The position numbers and the translations under genes are program-made. Source: Impatiens glandulifera (taxonomy: Eukaryota > Streptophyta > Magnoliopsida > Ericales > Balsaminaceae). Taken from it: a stretch of 64,000 nt of DNA. Below the pieces are notes generated by a model that was not told the origin of the DNA, ran no database searches, and saw only the letters and a program-made list of their open reading frames with translations. Of this stretch, positions 1 to 11,986 are shown piece by piece (position 1 is the first letter of the stretch; every line of letters begins with the position of its first letter). Where the stretch lies: positions 39,372,320 to 39,436,319 of the forward strand of contig NC_061866.1 of assembly GCF_907164915.1 (NCBI RefSeq). The letters run 5' to 3'.

Positions 1-169
1 GTAATCCTCCATTCTCATGTGATTCTTCTGATCCATCCACTAAATCATACATATTCTGCAATTTTAGATTGTCAATCGTCGATAGAGCGCGCAACATAAT
101 CTCATGTTATTTTGTTTTTTATGTTTTCCGTGTGCATATCAATATTCTCAACATTCAATACATACAACA

Positions 170-246
170 TTTTTAATTTTATTTTTAACCGTTTTAAGTT
201 TATGGCCGGGTTAACCCACAATTCGACCCAAGTATAAATTTACTCT

Positions 247-307
<61 letters not shown>

Positions 308-645
308 ATTAACCATAAGCAAATTCAAATTAAACATTATATATATAGATTATATTCTTATAAATGTTGCACGTTCATCAAATTTTGGGTAAAATTTAAA
401 ATATAATATAAAGTCTTATTAACTTAGTTGGTTAAAGGGTTTTACTTATTTTATTAGATTACAAAAAATATACCTATAGTATTCTTAATTTTATTTTTAA
501 TTGTTTCAAGTTTATGGGCTGGTCAACCCACGACTCAAATATTTATTTACTTTCATATATATATTCAAATTAACCACAAACTCTAGCAAATTCAAATTAA
601 ACATTATTATTATTATTATAATAAATAAATATTTGGACTTAAATT
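170..645 (+). repeat. Dispersed repeat, tandem dimer (copy 1)
   Basis: Two head-to-tail copies of a unit of about 310 bp start near 171 and 481. The recognisable core is 'aagtttatgg' followed by 'gtcaaccca' and then 'tttactctcaca' with a TA run. The second copy is partial. The same unit occurs as a dimer at about 4497-4975 and as a single core at about 50232-50322. It has no coding capacity. The stretch 'agttggttaaaggg' inside the unit resembles a weak tRNA-type A box, so SINE ancestry is possible but unproven. Confidence 0.6.
249..302. repeat. (TA)n microsatellite
   Basis: An uninterrupted TA dinucleotide run of about 50 bases inside the first dimer unit. Similar runs occur near 5843-5866, 25038-25070, 28109-28160, 49736-49758 and 49860-49975. 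Confidence 0.9.
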
Positions 646-1218
646 ATAATAGTTTTAAATTTGTGCAAAATATTTATAACTGAGTTTGAGTGAGTTTTAA
701 AAAATAAATATAAAATAAAAAAACTTTTAAAGAAAAGTAAAAAAATAGTAAATGTAGTTTGAAGGAATCTGAATTTGATTTAAAAAAATTGTTACGCTAA
801 CAAATAGGCAAACAATAATATTATTATTAGTTTTAAAAGATTGAGATATATATTTTGAGGTTATTTATTTATTATAAAATATTATTTTAATATAAAAAGA
901 AAAAACAAACTTCACAAATAAAATATACTAAAATAATTATATCAAATAAATCCTAAAAGACACTTTCAAAGCTCTTTCTCTCAAACGGTTTAGAATATAT
1001 ATATGACCTTTATTAATCTCGTTTTAATTGTATTTTCAGAAACAATATTTAGAAATACCCGCCTTATTTCATGTATTAAATCTAAAAAAAGAAATTAAAT
1101 CTGTTGAAAGATAAATATTTTTATATAAGTTGCGTATTGATTGGGTTTTTTACATTAAACTCACCCCTCCTATTTATATGCATATCTGTTAATTATTTAT
1201 TTTTAATATAATTTTTTT

Positions 1219-1234
1219 AGCTATATATATATAT
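1219..1234 (+). promoter_or_regulatory. Possible TATA region of the polygalacturonase gene
   Basis: A 'gctatatatatata' run lies about 75-85 bases before the start codon at 1305, a normal distance for a plant TATA box with a short leader. The surroundings are AT-rich, so the call is positional only. Confidence 0.3.
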
Positions 1235-1304
1235 ATTAATCTATCTCCTAATTAATCAATCATTCAAATTCCAATTCTCTTTCTCTATAATTTTGATCAA
1301 CATC

Positions 1305-3458
1305 ATGAACATGAAGAGCTTTATTTTATTGATTCTTTTGGTTGTATTTCATCTTCATATCTCAACCGTCAAATGTAGACTTCTCTTAGAACATGTCACT
1401 AATGAAGACACTTTCAACGTCTTAGATTTTGGTGCCTTTGGTGATGGTGTTACTGAAGACAATCAAGTAATGAAAAGTTTTATTTGAAAATTTGAAATTA
1501 ATGTTACTTTTTCAAACCATATATTAAAATGGTTCAAATTATCAGGCATTTGAGAAAGCATGGAAAGCAACGTGTAAATCCATGTCTTCAACACCCACGA
1601 TGGTTGTGCCTTCGAACTATACATTCTTATTGCAACCATTGATCTTCTCGGGCCCTTGCGAGTCCAATTCTACCCACGTTTTGGTATAAGTTTATCTTAT
1701 GTTCTTATTTATTCACGACTTTCAATTTGTATAAAAAAATGTTATATTTGTAACTACTATATTTCTAATATTTTTTAAGAAATTTTATTTAATTTCAATC
1801 AAAGAAAAATCGACTAATCAAAACGATAAAACAACGAAAAAATGGAATTTATAATAAAATATTCTCTAATGGATACTTATTGAATATATACTCAGATTAA
1901 TGGAACATTGGTTGCGCATGAAGATCCCAAAAAATGGGAATGCATTTCCAAGGGATGCAAGCAGTGGATTGCGTTTGACGATCTCACAAAAGACCTCTAT
2001 ATTTCGGGATCAGGCACCATCGATGGTCGAGGCTCCAACTGGTGGGGTTCATATTGCGAAAATGATGAGCATAAAAAGGTATATATAATAAGAACTTTGT
2101 AATGTCATAAATTTTAATAGAAGGCATACATTTTCTAACTATTTTTAAATCTTTTTTTGCCCTATTTCTTTAGAGCTGCTCTCACAAGCCAACAGTAAGT
2201 ATCAATTCAATCTCCTTCAAAATAAATTCCATAAATTTTCTTCTTTTTTATTTAATTTGTTTAATTTGGTTTGTTATTCCCTAAAAATGGAACAGGGTTT
2301 TGTGATAATGAACTCAATCAACGTTCATATAAGTGGTTTGACATTTTTGAACAGTCCACAAATGCACATTGCAATCGAAAGATCCGATTCGGTTTATGTT
2401 TCCAACCTCACGATAATTGCCTCTGCTGATAGCCCCAATACTGATGGCATCCACATTCAACATTCAACCAATGTTTTCATAGAGGACACAAATATTGGCA
2501 CCGGTACAAATAATAACAATAATCCATTTAAATGAAAACAATTATTTGTCATTTTCAAATTCAAATTTGTGAGGCATAATTAATTTGTTATGCAGGTGAT
2601 GATTGTATATCAATTGGACCTTCTTCGCACATTAATATTAGTAGGGTTAACTGTGGACCAGGTCATGGAATAAGGTAATTAGTAATTACAAGTCAATATA
2701 CATTCACCCATTAGTTACATATTTAAATGAAAATAATCAATCAATTTCTTCTCTAATCATTAATTTGTTTATGTCATCTTCTTCACATAATTCTTGTTTA
2801 TAACATGTAGCGTTGGAAGTTTAGGCAAAAATGGAGATTACGATACCGTAGACTATGTTTATGTAAGCGACATTAATTTCAATGGATCTATTAATGGAGC
2901 CAGAATCAAGTCATGGCAGGTATTGTTATTATTTGATCATTATTTATAAAGTTTCTATATGTTTATTAACGATATTATAAAAAGAAGTTGCTAATATTCG
3001 GATTACAGGGAGGACATGGTCATGCAAAGAATATAGTATTTGAGAGAATAAACTTAATAGGAACAAAAAGACCGATTGTTATTGATCAATTCTATTGCGA
3101 TCACACAACTTGTCACAACCAAGTGAGTTTTATTTTTCTACTCTTTTTTTAAACGAATAAATTATACTCTCTTCTTATGATTTTTGTTTTTGTGTAGACA
3201 GCAAATGTTCAAGTGAGTGATGTTTGGTTCAATAATATACATGGCACCTCAAGCTCAATGGTTGCGGTGAGACTGGCATGTAGTGAGTCGTTGCATTGTA
3301 AGAATATAAATATGAAAGACATCAATATTCAATCAATTGACGTTGTACAATCAATTGACGTTGTACATCAAATAAGGACAACATCCTCCTATTGCATTAA
3401 CGTACAAGGAAAGCTCGAGGGTCAAGTTTTTCCACCCGTTCCTTGCTTGAATTACTAA
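1305..3458 (+). CDS. Polygalacturonase (glycoside hydrolase family 28), secreted
   Basis: Predicted to hydrolyse alpha-1,4-galacturonosyl bonds of pectin in the cell wall. Nine exons fit GT-AG sites and frame: 1305-1466, 1546-1683, 1896-2078, 2174-2194, 2296-2503, 2596-2674, 2811-2919, 3009-3122, 3198-3458. They total 1275 bases (424 residues), normal for plant members. Residues 1-24 form a hydrophobic signal peptide, followed by the family-typical '[18 protein letters not shown]'. All four GH28 motifs are present: SPNTDG (214-219), DD (239-240), GHG (260-262) and RIK (295-297), so the active site (Asp218, Asp239, Asp240, His261, Arg295, Lys297) looks intact. I start at ATG 1305; ATG 1311 is also possible and would still leave a signal peptide. 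One oddity is an exact 18-bp duplication in the last exon (3330-3365), which repeats QSIDVV near the C-terminus. It is probably functional. Motifs alone do not separate endo- from exo-acting enzymes. Confidence 0.92.
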
Positions 3459-5840
3459 GATTTTGTAATCAGTGTTACTTGTATTATTTGATGTAAGAAT
3501 TGGTTTTAGAAATTTTCATCCGGTATTTGTATGGAGAAAATGAAACTATATATAATAAGAGCGTTTCTAGGAAGAATTTTTGTTTTGTAATTTAATTTTT
3601 GTTGGGACTTTTATCATTTTTCTCATGTGAGGGATTGTTCCACTAATTTAATAGAGGGATGAGGTGGGCCCAAAATAATTACCATAATCTTTATTCCACT
3701 AATTTACTACTTCCCTATTTACTAATTTACATCTAAATTCTTCTTAATTAATTTTCTAATTTTTAAAAAATAAAATCTTAAAGATCCCTCATTCTTAATT
3801 TGTTGTTTTTGTATAACCATAAACTTAATTATATATATATAATTAATTTTATTTATGGTTGATTGGAGTCATAAATTTGACTCAAATTTATTATGTTAGT
3901 ATTATTTAAACAAATTTATTTCTTTTATTTATTGTTACATTCGATAAAATACTCTTTGACTTAATAGTTAAATTTATTTTAGAATCTCTAAATAGAATAC
4001 CTAAAGCTGAAGTTTAGAGGATTTATATAAATTAGCATAATGTTTCTACGTTAGGATAAATAAAATTCACATTTATAAAATTGAAATTTATAAAATTGAA
4101 ATAGACAATTTTCACATCTTTGTCGTCATCAGCATTATCATTTTTATCGCATTCATCATCTTTTTTGTCGATAATATCTATGATATAAACATTAGGGGCT
4201 TCAATGGTTGAGACAATATAGTGGTCGTCTTACTCCTCTCATTCAACGTTGTTTTTATTATTTATCCAAAAAATGAAACATGATAACAAATTTGATAAAG
4301 AAATATTTCTTTAATTTTTTTCTCATTAGTTCACCAATTTTATCCTCATTTCTCGGTAAATCAAAAGTATCATTTTAGACATATTATATATTACTAATCT
4401 TGTAATCTCATTTTTGCACCCCAACTATCTCGATAGTACCAACATCTTTTAATTTCACTTTTGACAAACCAACAATCTCATCGTATCACTAACATACATA
4501 TATCATTTTTAATTTTACTTTTAACCGTTTTAAGTTTATGGGTGGGTCAACCCACAATTCAACCCAAATATCTATTACTCTCACATATATATCCAAATTA
4601 ACCACAGCTTTCGACTCGGCAATCCGAACACTTTGAAATTAAGCATCTTTATATATATAGTAGTTAGTTAAAAAATTGAACTTATAATATTAAAATGTCT
4701 TGCGTTCATCAAATTTGATGTTAAATTTAAAATATAAAGTTTTATTAGGCAGTTGGTTAAAGGGTTATACTTGTTTGTTAGGTTGCAAGCTCGAAATATA
4801 CATATAACATTTTTTATTTTATTTTAATCATTTCAAGTTTATGGACGGGTCAACCCACAATCCAACCCAAGTATTAATTTACTCTCACATACATATTATA
4901 ATTAATCATAACTCACGACCCGGCAATACGAATATTTTAAAATTAAGTATCATTATATATATATATTTGGATTTCCATTTTGACGTAGGATTAAAACTGA
5001 AGAATAAAAATATGGTGATGCTTTTGCCATGGAGTTTAGATGATTTGAATAATTTAAATTTAAAATTATATAATGTATTAATATTTTCATCTTTAGTTTG
5101 TACTTTGGAGTAATCCCAAATATTTTTATTTATTTATGTTTTTTCTAGAATTAGTAAAATATAATAAATAAATAATGCATTGATACATAAATCTCAAAAT
5201 TGATCTAAGTGGATAGTTTGTTACAAAATTAGTTTAATAATATTTTATTTTCTTTATAAAACTCAAAGAAAAAAAAAATAATGATGTCGCAGCCTCTTAA
5301 TATTGCTCTTCATTGAGTTTGAGTTCTTAATCAAAACATCCAATTTCATTGTATTACCATTTTTTTTTTTTGAAGTATGAGTTTGAGTTCCTATTCAAAA
5401 ACATCCCATTTCAAAAAGTTTAACACTAAATTGAAAACATACTCATTTTCGAGTATTGAGTTTCTAGTTTCAGTACGTTTTATTGTTGGGTTAAATTGGT
5501 TAAATGTATCTGCGGGCTTTTATGTTTAATTCTAGAGATAATATTCTTAATATTTGTTATAGAAAGACTCAAAACCTAATAATAATTCATTAACTTTCAA
5601 CTTGAATTCTCACATATTCGAGATTAATTCTATAAAAGAATGTATTTTTTTTGAATAGTGTATGCATTAAGAATTTGAAAATTACACACGGTTTTAGTCA
5701 AACAATTTTGACACACGGTTTCGATCTATAAAGAAACCGTTGATGAGAAGAAAAGAATCCCAAACCCATTTCCTCTCTCTCTCTATATATCAAGATGATA
5801 TATGTATGTAATCAAACTATCGTCTTTATGTAATATACAT

Positions 5841-5871
<31 letters not shown>

Positions 5872-5880
5872 TAATTTCTA
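3459..5880. other. Intergenic AT-rich DNA with repeats
   Basis: No gene is supported. After the 3' UTR of the polygalacturonase gene the stretch is simple AT-rich sequence. It holds the second repeat dimer (about 4497-4975) and ends in a TA run (about 5843-5866) next to the likely promoter of the kinase gene. Confidence 0.6.
4497..4975 (+). repeat. Dispersed repeat, tandem dimer (copy 2)
   Basis: Two head-to-tail units begin near 4500 and 4805 and match the dimer at 170-645 in the same orientation, including the cores 'aagtttatgg', 'gtcaacccacaat' and 'ttgcgttcatcaaatttg'. The polygalacturonase gene therefore sits between two direct copies of the same dimer about 4.3 kb apart. Confidence 0.6.
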
Positions 5881-6002
5881 TAAGAAAGAGATATATAGAG
5901 AGATAGCATTGGTGATATCTTCAATCGATTGCTTCATTGTCTGCTGATCTGTCCCTCCCAATTTCAACCGTACGAGCCCTAAAGAGAGAGGGATAAAAGC
6001 AG
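5881..6002 (+). other. Probable 5' UTR exon of the PTI1-like kinase gene
   Basis: A GC-richer leader-like stretch follows a TA run (5843-5866) and ends at a good donor (gcag|gtaatc at 6002/6003). The partner acceptor would be the AG directly before ATG 6230, after a pyrimidine-rich tract. Inferred from composition and splice signals only. Confidence 0.4.
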
Positions 6003-6229
6003 GTAATCCTTGAATTCCGGCCGCTAATCTATTCTCATCCCTTTTGTTCGCTCTATTCCGATTTAGATATCTAGGGCTTTGGGTATTTTTTGTTTCTCAA
6101 ATTTCTTTTCACATCCATTGGATCTTTTCGTTTTCAACACACCCAAGATTCTCTCTTTGATTTCCTTCCTTACTCTTCTGTTTGACATCTGGAGAGTGTC
6201 CAAATTGTGTATTCATTCTCTATCTTAAG

Positions 6230-9200
6230 ATGGATGATATTCGAATACGTCAAGGTTTGGTGGTGAGAGTCAATTGGTTTCCTTTAAAAAAAAATATCAT
6301 ATGGGTTAGCTTGATATTTATCAAAACATGATATTTATCAAAACATGATATTTATGTGATCAAATATGTGTTTGTTTACATTGGGAAAAAATGACTTGCT
6401 TTTTGAAGACTGTATCATGTTGTAGACTTGTTCTTGAGTATTTTACATTAGTTTGCTGTTTGATGATTACTAGGTGTTGTCTCAGTCTTGAAACTAAAAA
6501 GACCTTTATATAGGTTGCTTACTTGTTTCCAGCATAATATATTGTATGCATAGAGGATTGTTGTCAAATTATCACATTTCTCTTTCTCTATTGCTCTTGA
6601 TCTCTGGTTTTGTTGTTTTCCCTATAAACCTAATATTAAGTGTAGAACATTTGACTAATGGTGTAGGGTCATCTGCCTCCTCCTGGTTATCTTGTTCGTT
6701 TGCAGAGCAGAGGTTCAGCAGACGATCTTTATTTGAGAAAGAGAGAAAGGATGCGGAAGTGGTTGTGCTGTACTTGTCAGGTAGATGAATCCTACCCAAA
6801 AAGTGACATTGAGCCTTTCAAAAGCCCGAAGAATCATGGAGAAGGTATGCTGACTTGATTGCCTCTCATATTCCCTGTTGCCCGTCTATACTATTAATCT
6901 TGTAATTATGCAATCTATGTGTTTGACATATTTGGGATATTGTCTGTCTATGTTTTTGTGGCATGTTGATTTATAGGTTCAGTTGACGAGTAGTTGCAGA
7001 AGTAAATTAGAATTTGGTATTTGTTGGTAAATTAACATAGTAGTTCCACCTTTTCCATCTCATATTGACACTAGTGTTGTCTGAAGAAAACATATTGCGA
7101 ATGTAATTGTCATTCTTGTGCTTAGACAAAAAAAAAAATTTAGCATCTGATGCTTGAGTTAGTCATTTGTGTGTTCTTATTTCATTTTTGTAGCACATTT
7201 GATGCATCTTGGTTGTCACTTTTGGCATGAGTGTTTTCCTTGTATGCATGATAATTATTATCACATCCTGAGCTTCATATTGATCATCTAATTAGCATTT
7301 TTGGAAACCTTTAAGAATTATGCTTGCTGTAGTACTGCAAAACTAGATAGGGATTGTCTATCATGTAATGTCTTATTTTCCCCTACTTGGATGGGATATT
7401 GATCTCCTTTTGATAAATGTTCATGTAGGACTATGGTTGATTCCCCTTTGTGCATTACTGTTCATATTGTACCGGAATTGAATGAACTTGTAAAACATCG
7501 AACCTATTTGGAAAGTAATATTTTGTCTAACAATTTGTGTCACAATCATGATCTCATTGAAAATCACCAAAAGTTAAAATTGATTTTTTTTTTTCTTGGT
7601 ATAATTTTTATTTATGGTGATCCAGATTATAGTTTGATTTTTGTTGCTTCATTTGGTATAAATTATTTTCTAGATCATGATCCAGATTTTAGTAATTATT
7701 TTGTTTCATTTGGTATAGAGATTTTTTATTTTCTAGATGATAATCAAATTACTTTTAGATTATTGCAAATTTTGGCAAACATTACAAATTTCGATCTTTC
7801 CGAAAAAAAAAGGGTGACAAAACACACCAATGGCTCCCTGAACCCTTTTCACTTCATCTTTGATCTAAGTAGTAGAAATTATTGCATTTGCAGTAAAATG
7901 CATCCTAGTTGTCCCACCTATAGTTATTTAATCCTTTGTGTCAGACCTATGCTGCTTGGTGCTTTTGCTGAAACTATTTCATTCATCCTAATGTTTCCTA
8001 GGAAACCATAGAGGATCAAAGACACAAGTTCCTGTCAAACCAGAACTTCAGAAGGCAGTTCTACCCATTGAAGTGCCAACGTTGTCCTTGGAAGACATAA
8101 AAGAGAAAACTGAAAATTTTGGATCAAAGGCATTGATTGGTGAAGGGTCTTATGGAAGAGTCTACTACGCAAGCTTGGATGAAAAAGCGGTTGCTGTAAA
8201 AAAGCTTGACGTGTCTTCTGAAACCGAGTCAAATAATGATTTCTTGTCACAAGTTTGTTTTCCTTTTCTACAAGACATATTGATCTAATATCTTCCTTGT
8301 TTTATCTTCTTACAGTGGTTTCGTCTATATTGTTTTCCACTCCATAAAAAATAGGTATCCATGGTGTCAAGACTGAAGCATGAAAACTTTGTAGAGCTTC
8401 TTGGATACTGTGTAGAAGGAAATACTCGTGTGCTAGCATATGAATTTGCTACCATGGGATCTCTGCATGATATTCTGCATGGTACGTTTCAATTTTCTTT
8501 ATTATTAAAGTTAGATTTCGTTCATATCTCTCAGTATATTCTTTACATTATTATTTTTATTTTGAGCTTATTTGGAAACAAACTAGTAATTTGACGTAAG
8601 TCACAATCTTCTCATTGGAAAAATCGCCAAAGTTAAATTTGTAAGTGAATTGTTTTCCGTATCATGATCAAATTATGAAACAACTAGAAAGGGACTGGAT
8701 AACAGATGCAATAAGAGATAGTAAAGGAATGACCTGAGCGTTTAGACGAGAAGCTTGGAGACAACCCTCCATAGCCGATATGAAATGGATAGGAATACGA
8801 ATTCAACATGATTTAACCTAACCTAATCTTACCCCTTATATACTCTCTACTTAGTGGGCTTTATATAGAATCTAGCCATTAAATGGCCGGCCCATTGCCC
8901 TTGTAGAGAATATAATTAACACATGGTAAATTAATTTTTGTATCATGATCCAGATTATGGTGTGATTTTCGTTGTTTCATTTGGTATACAAATTATTACT
9001 TTAGATAATGATACAAATTATAGTATATCTGTTACATCATCGAGATTTTTTTCACCATCATGATCAACATGAAAAAAGGTTGATAACAAAATGGCCCATT
9101 ATCTCATATGACAGGTAGAAAGGGAGTACAAGGGGCTCAGCCAGGTCCTGTGCTTGACTGGATGCAACGGGTAAGGATTGCAGTTGATGCTGCGAGGGGT

Positions 9201-10647
9201 CTAGAGTACTTGCATGAGAAGGTTCAGTCATCCATAATTCATAGAGATGTCCGGTCAAGCAATGTGCTTCTCTTTGAGGACTTCAAAGCTAAAATTGCAG
9301 ACTTCAACCTTTCAAACCAGGCTCCTGATATGGCTGCTCGTCTTCATTCTACTCGGGTTCTAGGGACTTTCGGTTACCATGCACCAGAGTAATACTTCTA
9401 CTCCCTTATGCTAAACCGTATTTAGCTCATTTAGAAACTAGTATTTGTCAAAATTCACAATCTAATCAGAAATCATCAAAATTAAAATTGGAAGTGGTTT
9501 ATTCTTTCGTTTGGTATCAGATCTTTTCTCAATCATGATCAGGTTATTATTTGGACCTACAAATTATATTTAGATCATGATCCAAATTATAATGTATATT
9601 ATTTTTGTTTCACTTGGTATAGAGCTTTTATTTTCTGGATGATAACGAGATTTTTATTTTATCATTGTGATTTTTGGCAAACACAACTACTAACTTCTCT
9701 TTAGTGTGATGACGCAAATAAGATTTTTTTACCTCTTTACCAACTTCCATATGAGAATTAGACGCTCTGGCTTTCAATGATTGTCAAATTATGCAGCAGT
9801 TAGACTCACTTCTTTGTGCTGAGAATAATATAAAAACAAACAAAATGTGCAGGTATGCAATGACAGGGCAACTAACACAAAAGAGTGATGTCTATAGTTT
9901 TGGTGTTGTTCTACTTGAACTTCTGACTGGACGAAAGCCTGTTGATCATACAATGCCTCGCGGTCAGCAAAGTCTTGTTACTTGGGTCAGTTCTCCGCCT
10001 CCTTTGCTCTTATCCATTTCCGGTTCTTATAAGTTCATATGTAAAATCTCAAATGGCACTATCATTTTCCATATTCCAGGCAACTCCACGGCTGAGTGAA
10101 GATAAAGTCAAACAATGTGTGGATCCAAAACTTAAGGGAGAATATCCTCCTAAAGGAGTTGCCAAGGTCTCTTCTTCCTCTCTTATATGCATCTCCTCCA
10201 TTTGGAAACATTCTTTCTATTTATATTTTACTTAAACAACACTAAATTTAGTCAGAGGAAACAGATATGCAGATAAGACATTTGGAAACATTTTCTGGAT
10301 TGGATCAGGATGAGAAACCATTTATGGGTGTGGATCCAAATAAGATCACATTTGGAAACAGAACTTAGTTAGCACATTAAAAGATTTATTGACGGTTTCT
10401 CAACTAGATTTGGATCCAGATGTAAAAAGTGTTTCCAAATGGGAACCCGACTATTGAAAAACCCATGGTCCGGTTGCAAAATGTTAGAAACTGATGAATC
10501 TTTTTTTTTCAACAGTTGGCAGCTGTGGCTGCATTGTGTGTGCAATATGAATCAGAGTTTCGTCCTAATATGAGCATAGTTGTAAAGGCTCTCCAACCAC
10601 TGCTGAAGGCTCCAGCCCCAATTCCATCTCCATCTCCCGAGGTATAG
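6230..10647 (+). CDS. PTI1-like receptor-like cytoplasmic protein kinase
   Basis: A cytoplasmic Ser/Thr kinase of the Pto-interacting-1-like group, which acts in stress and defence signalling, often at membranes. Coding exons: 6230-6262, 6667-6844, 8002-8252, 8355-8481, 9115-9388, 9853-9985, 10080-10166, 10516-10647. They total 1215 bases (404 residues), close to long-form PTI1-like kinases. The N-terminal extension [19 protein letters not shown] leads to [10 protein letters not shown], where adjacent cysteines at 45-46 are candidate palmitoylation sites. Kinase motifs: glycine loop GEGSYGRV (about 117-124), VAVKK (Lys137), HRD (239-241), and DFN instead of DFG (Asp259). HRDVRSSN and DFN are normal for this group. 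The activation segment is [14 protein letters not shown], and the protein ends in a proline-rich tail. A shorter protein could start at ATG 6751 (365 residues). A non-coding leader exon probably lies near 5881-6002, with an intron ending at the AG before ATG 6230. Introns 2, 4 and 5 carry related repeats and intron 7 a MITE. Confidence 0.93.
8690..8925 (-). mobile_element. LTR-like insertion in a kinase intron
   Basis: Read on the minus strand, this intron segment begins near 'tgttaattatattctc', has a TATA-like 'tatataaagccc', and is GC-richer than the intron around it, as a short solo LTR would be. I could not find a matching 5-bp target duplication, so the ends are uncertain. Confidence 0.3.
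10279..10441. mobile_element. hAT-like MITE in the last kinase intron
   Basis: A 163-bp segment has inverted ends starting 'catttggaaaca'. The similarity runs inward about 45 bases imperfectly on each side (left 'ggatgagaaacca', right 'ggtttctcaact'). No clear 8-bp target duplication is visible. The same terminal motif occurs at 12854-13080 in the neighbouring gene. Confidence 0.5.
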
Positions 10648-11986
10648 AGGGCACATGAAATCGGAAGACCTTGATTCATATATTGGCATTCTCTGGTGCT
10701 TGGTCTGATTTTTATTTTTCATGGGAACTTTGTGGGTTGGTTGGACCCGAAATGATTGAGTGTATATGCTTACTTTTCTTTGGCTTGAGAATTGTGGGAC
10801 TTTGTGTAGCTGTTGCTTATAATATACTGCTGTTTCCTGTTGAGTCATCTTTCTCACAAAGTGTAACGCTAGGTCTTGTTTGGCCACCGATATCTTTTTG
10901 ACTAGTGTGGTTGAGCTTGTTGCGACTTTCTTTGGGTCTTGAATGAATTACAACTTATAAGATATTGGTTTCAAACTTTTCATTTTGTTTGTGGAGGTCA
11001 ACTGTATTGTTCTTTTGTGAAATAAATAGTATTTTGCAAGAATATTTGCTTGTAGGCTTCATCTTTGGAATAAATATAGTTAGGTCACATTTAATATTTA
11101 GGGTTCTCATGGTTTTGGTGGAGAATTTTTTGATAAAAAGTTTAAAGGATATTGGTATATAAATAAAATAAAATAAATAATTTATAATAAAAAATATTAT
11201 TTTAGTATATATTAATAAAGAGCTCATTAATAAATTAAGTTTGATAAATGATGAAATAATATTTAATTATTTAAATAATTTTATTTTTTTCTCAACTGTT
11301 TTCAGCCAATTTAATTGCACTATATTAATTTCTTTTACCAATCATCTCTCTTATATATTTTAAAATAATAAAAACACTTTAGTTTCACAGAGAAAAAACA
11401 TGTCAATCTAATTTTATTTGATTTTGTCCCTTTCATTTTCAGTTGTTTTTTCATGCATTTACAACAATTTTCTTGCCTACTATTGAGTTTCAATCCTTTT
11501 TTTTTTTCAAAATTAAAATGTTTCAAGTTTGTTCGAAAGAAGCAACAGCCAAATACAACCAAACACGTCCCAAAAGAAACGTGAAAAAAAATAGGATAGA
11601 AATGACTATAAGAAACTGATGAAAATTTTTAAATCTCACCAAGATGTAAGGAGCTTGATAAGAAAAAATGGAATGATAAAAACTCTACATATATGTTTTT
11701 TTCAAGTTTAACAAGATTTTCTTTACATAAATTAAAATAAAAATCCATGCATAACTGCATTAAGATAAAATATATATTTGTAATGTTTTAACACAAAGTA
11801 ATAAAAAGTGAGACCCATAAACAAACCTACTTAACATATGTAGGTGGTTCTTCTTGTAATAATTCTTCTTAGTATCGACACATTGGAAATGAGCAAAGAT
11901 AAGAAACCGACCAATTCAAAGGTTAAAAACATTGATTGATCCATGCAACGAGAGAGCGAGAATTTAGAGATCACCTGAAATAAATT
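10648..11986. other. Region between two convergent genes
   Basis: Holds the 3' UTR of the kinase gene and, from the other side, the 3' UTR of the minus-strand UBX gene. The middle (about 11100-11600) is AT-rich with no supported gene. Confidence 0.6.

Larger units (their letters stand above)
1..1304. other. AT-rich 5' flank of the polygalacturonase gene
   Basis: No gene is seen. The stretch holds a repeat dimer (about 170-645), a long TA microsatellite (249-302) and otherwise simple AT-rich sequence. The part just before 1305 should contain the promoter of the downstream gene; a TATA-like run lies near 1220-1234. Confidence 0.6.

Noticed and set aside
170..4975. LTR retrotransposon with the polygalacturonase gene inside
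   Set aside because: The flanking dimers lack TG/CA ends, a primer-binding site and a polypurine tract, and the gene between has introns.
7433..8011. 192-codon open frame in the second intron of the kinase gene
   Set aside because: It lies inside the intron, overlaps the next exon in another frame, is low in complexity and made of the intron repeat family; no protein family is recognisable.
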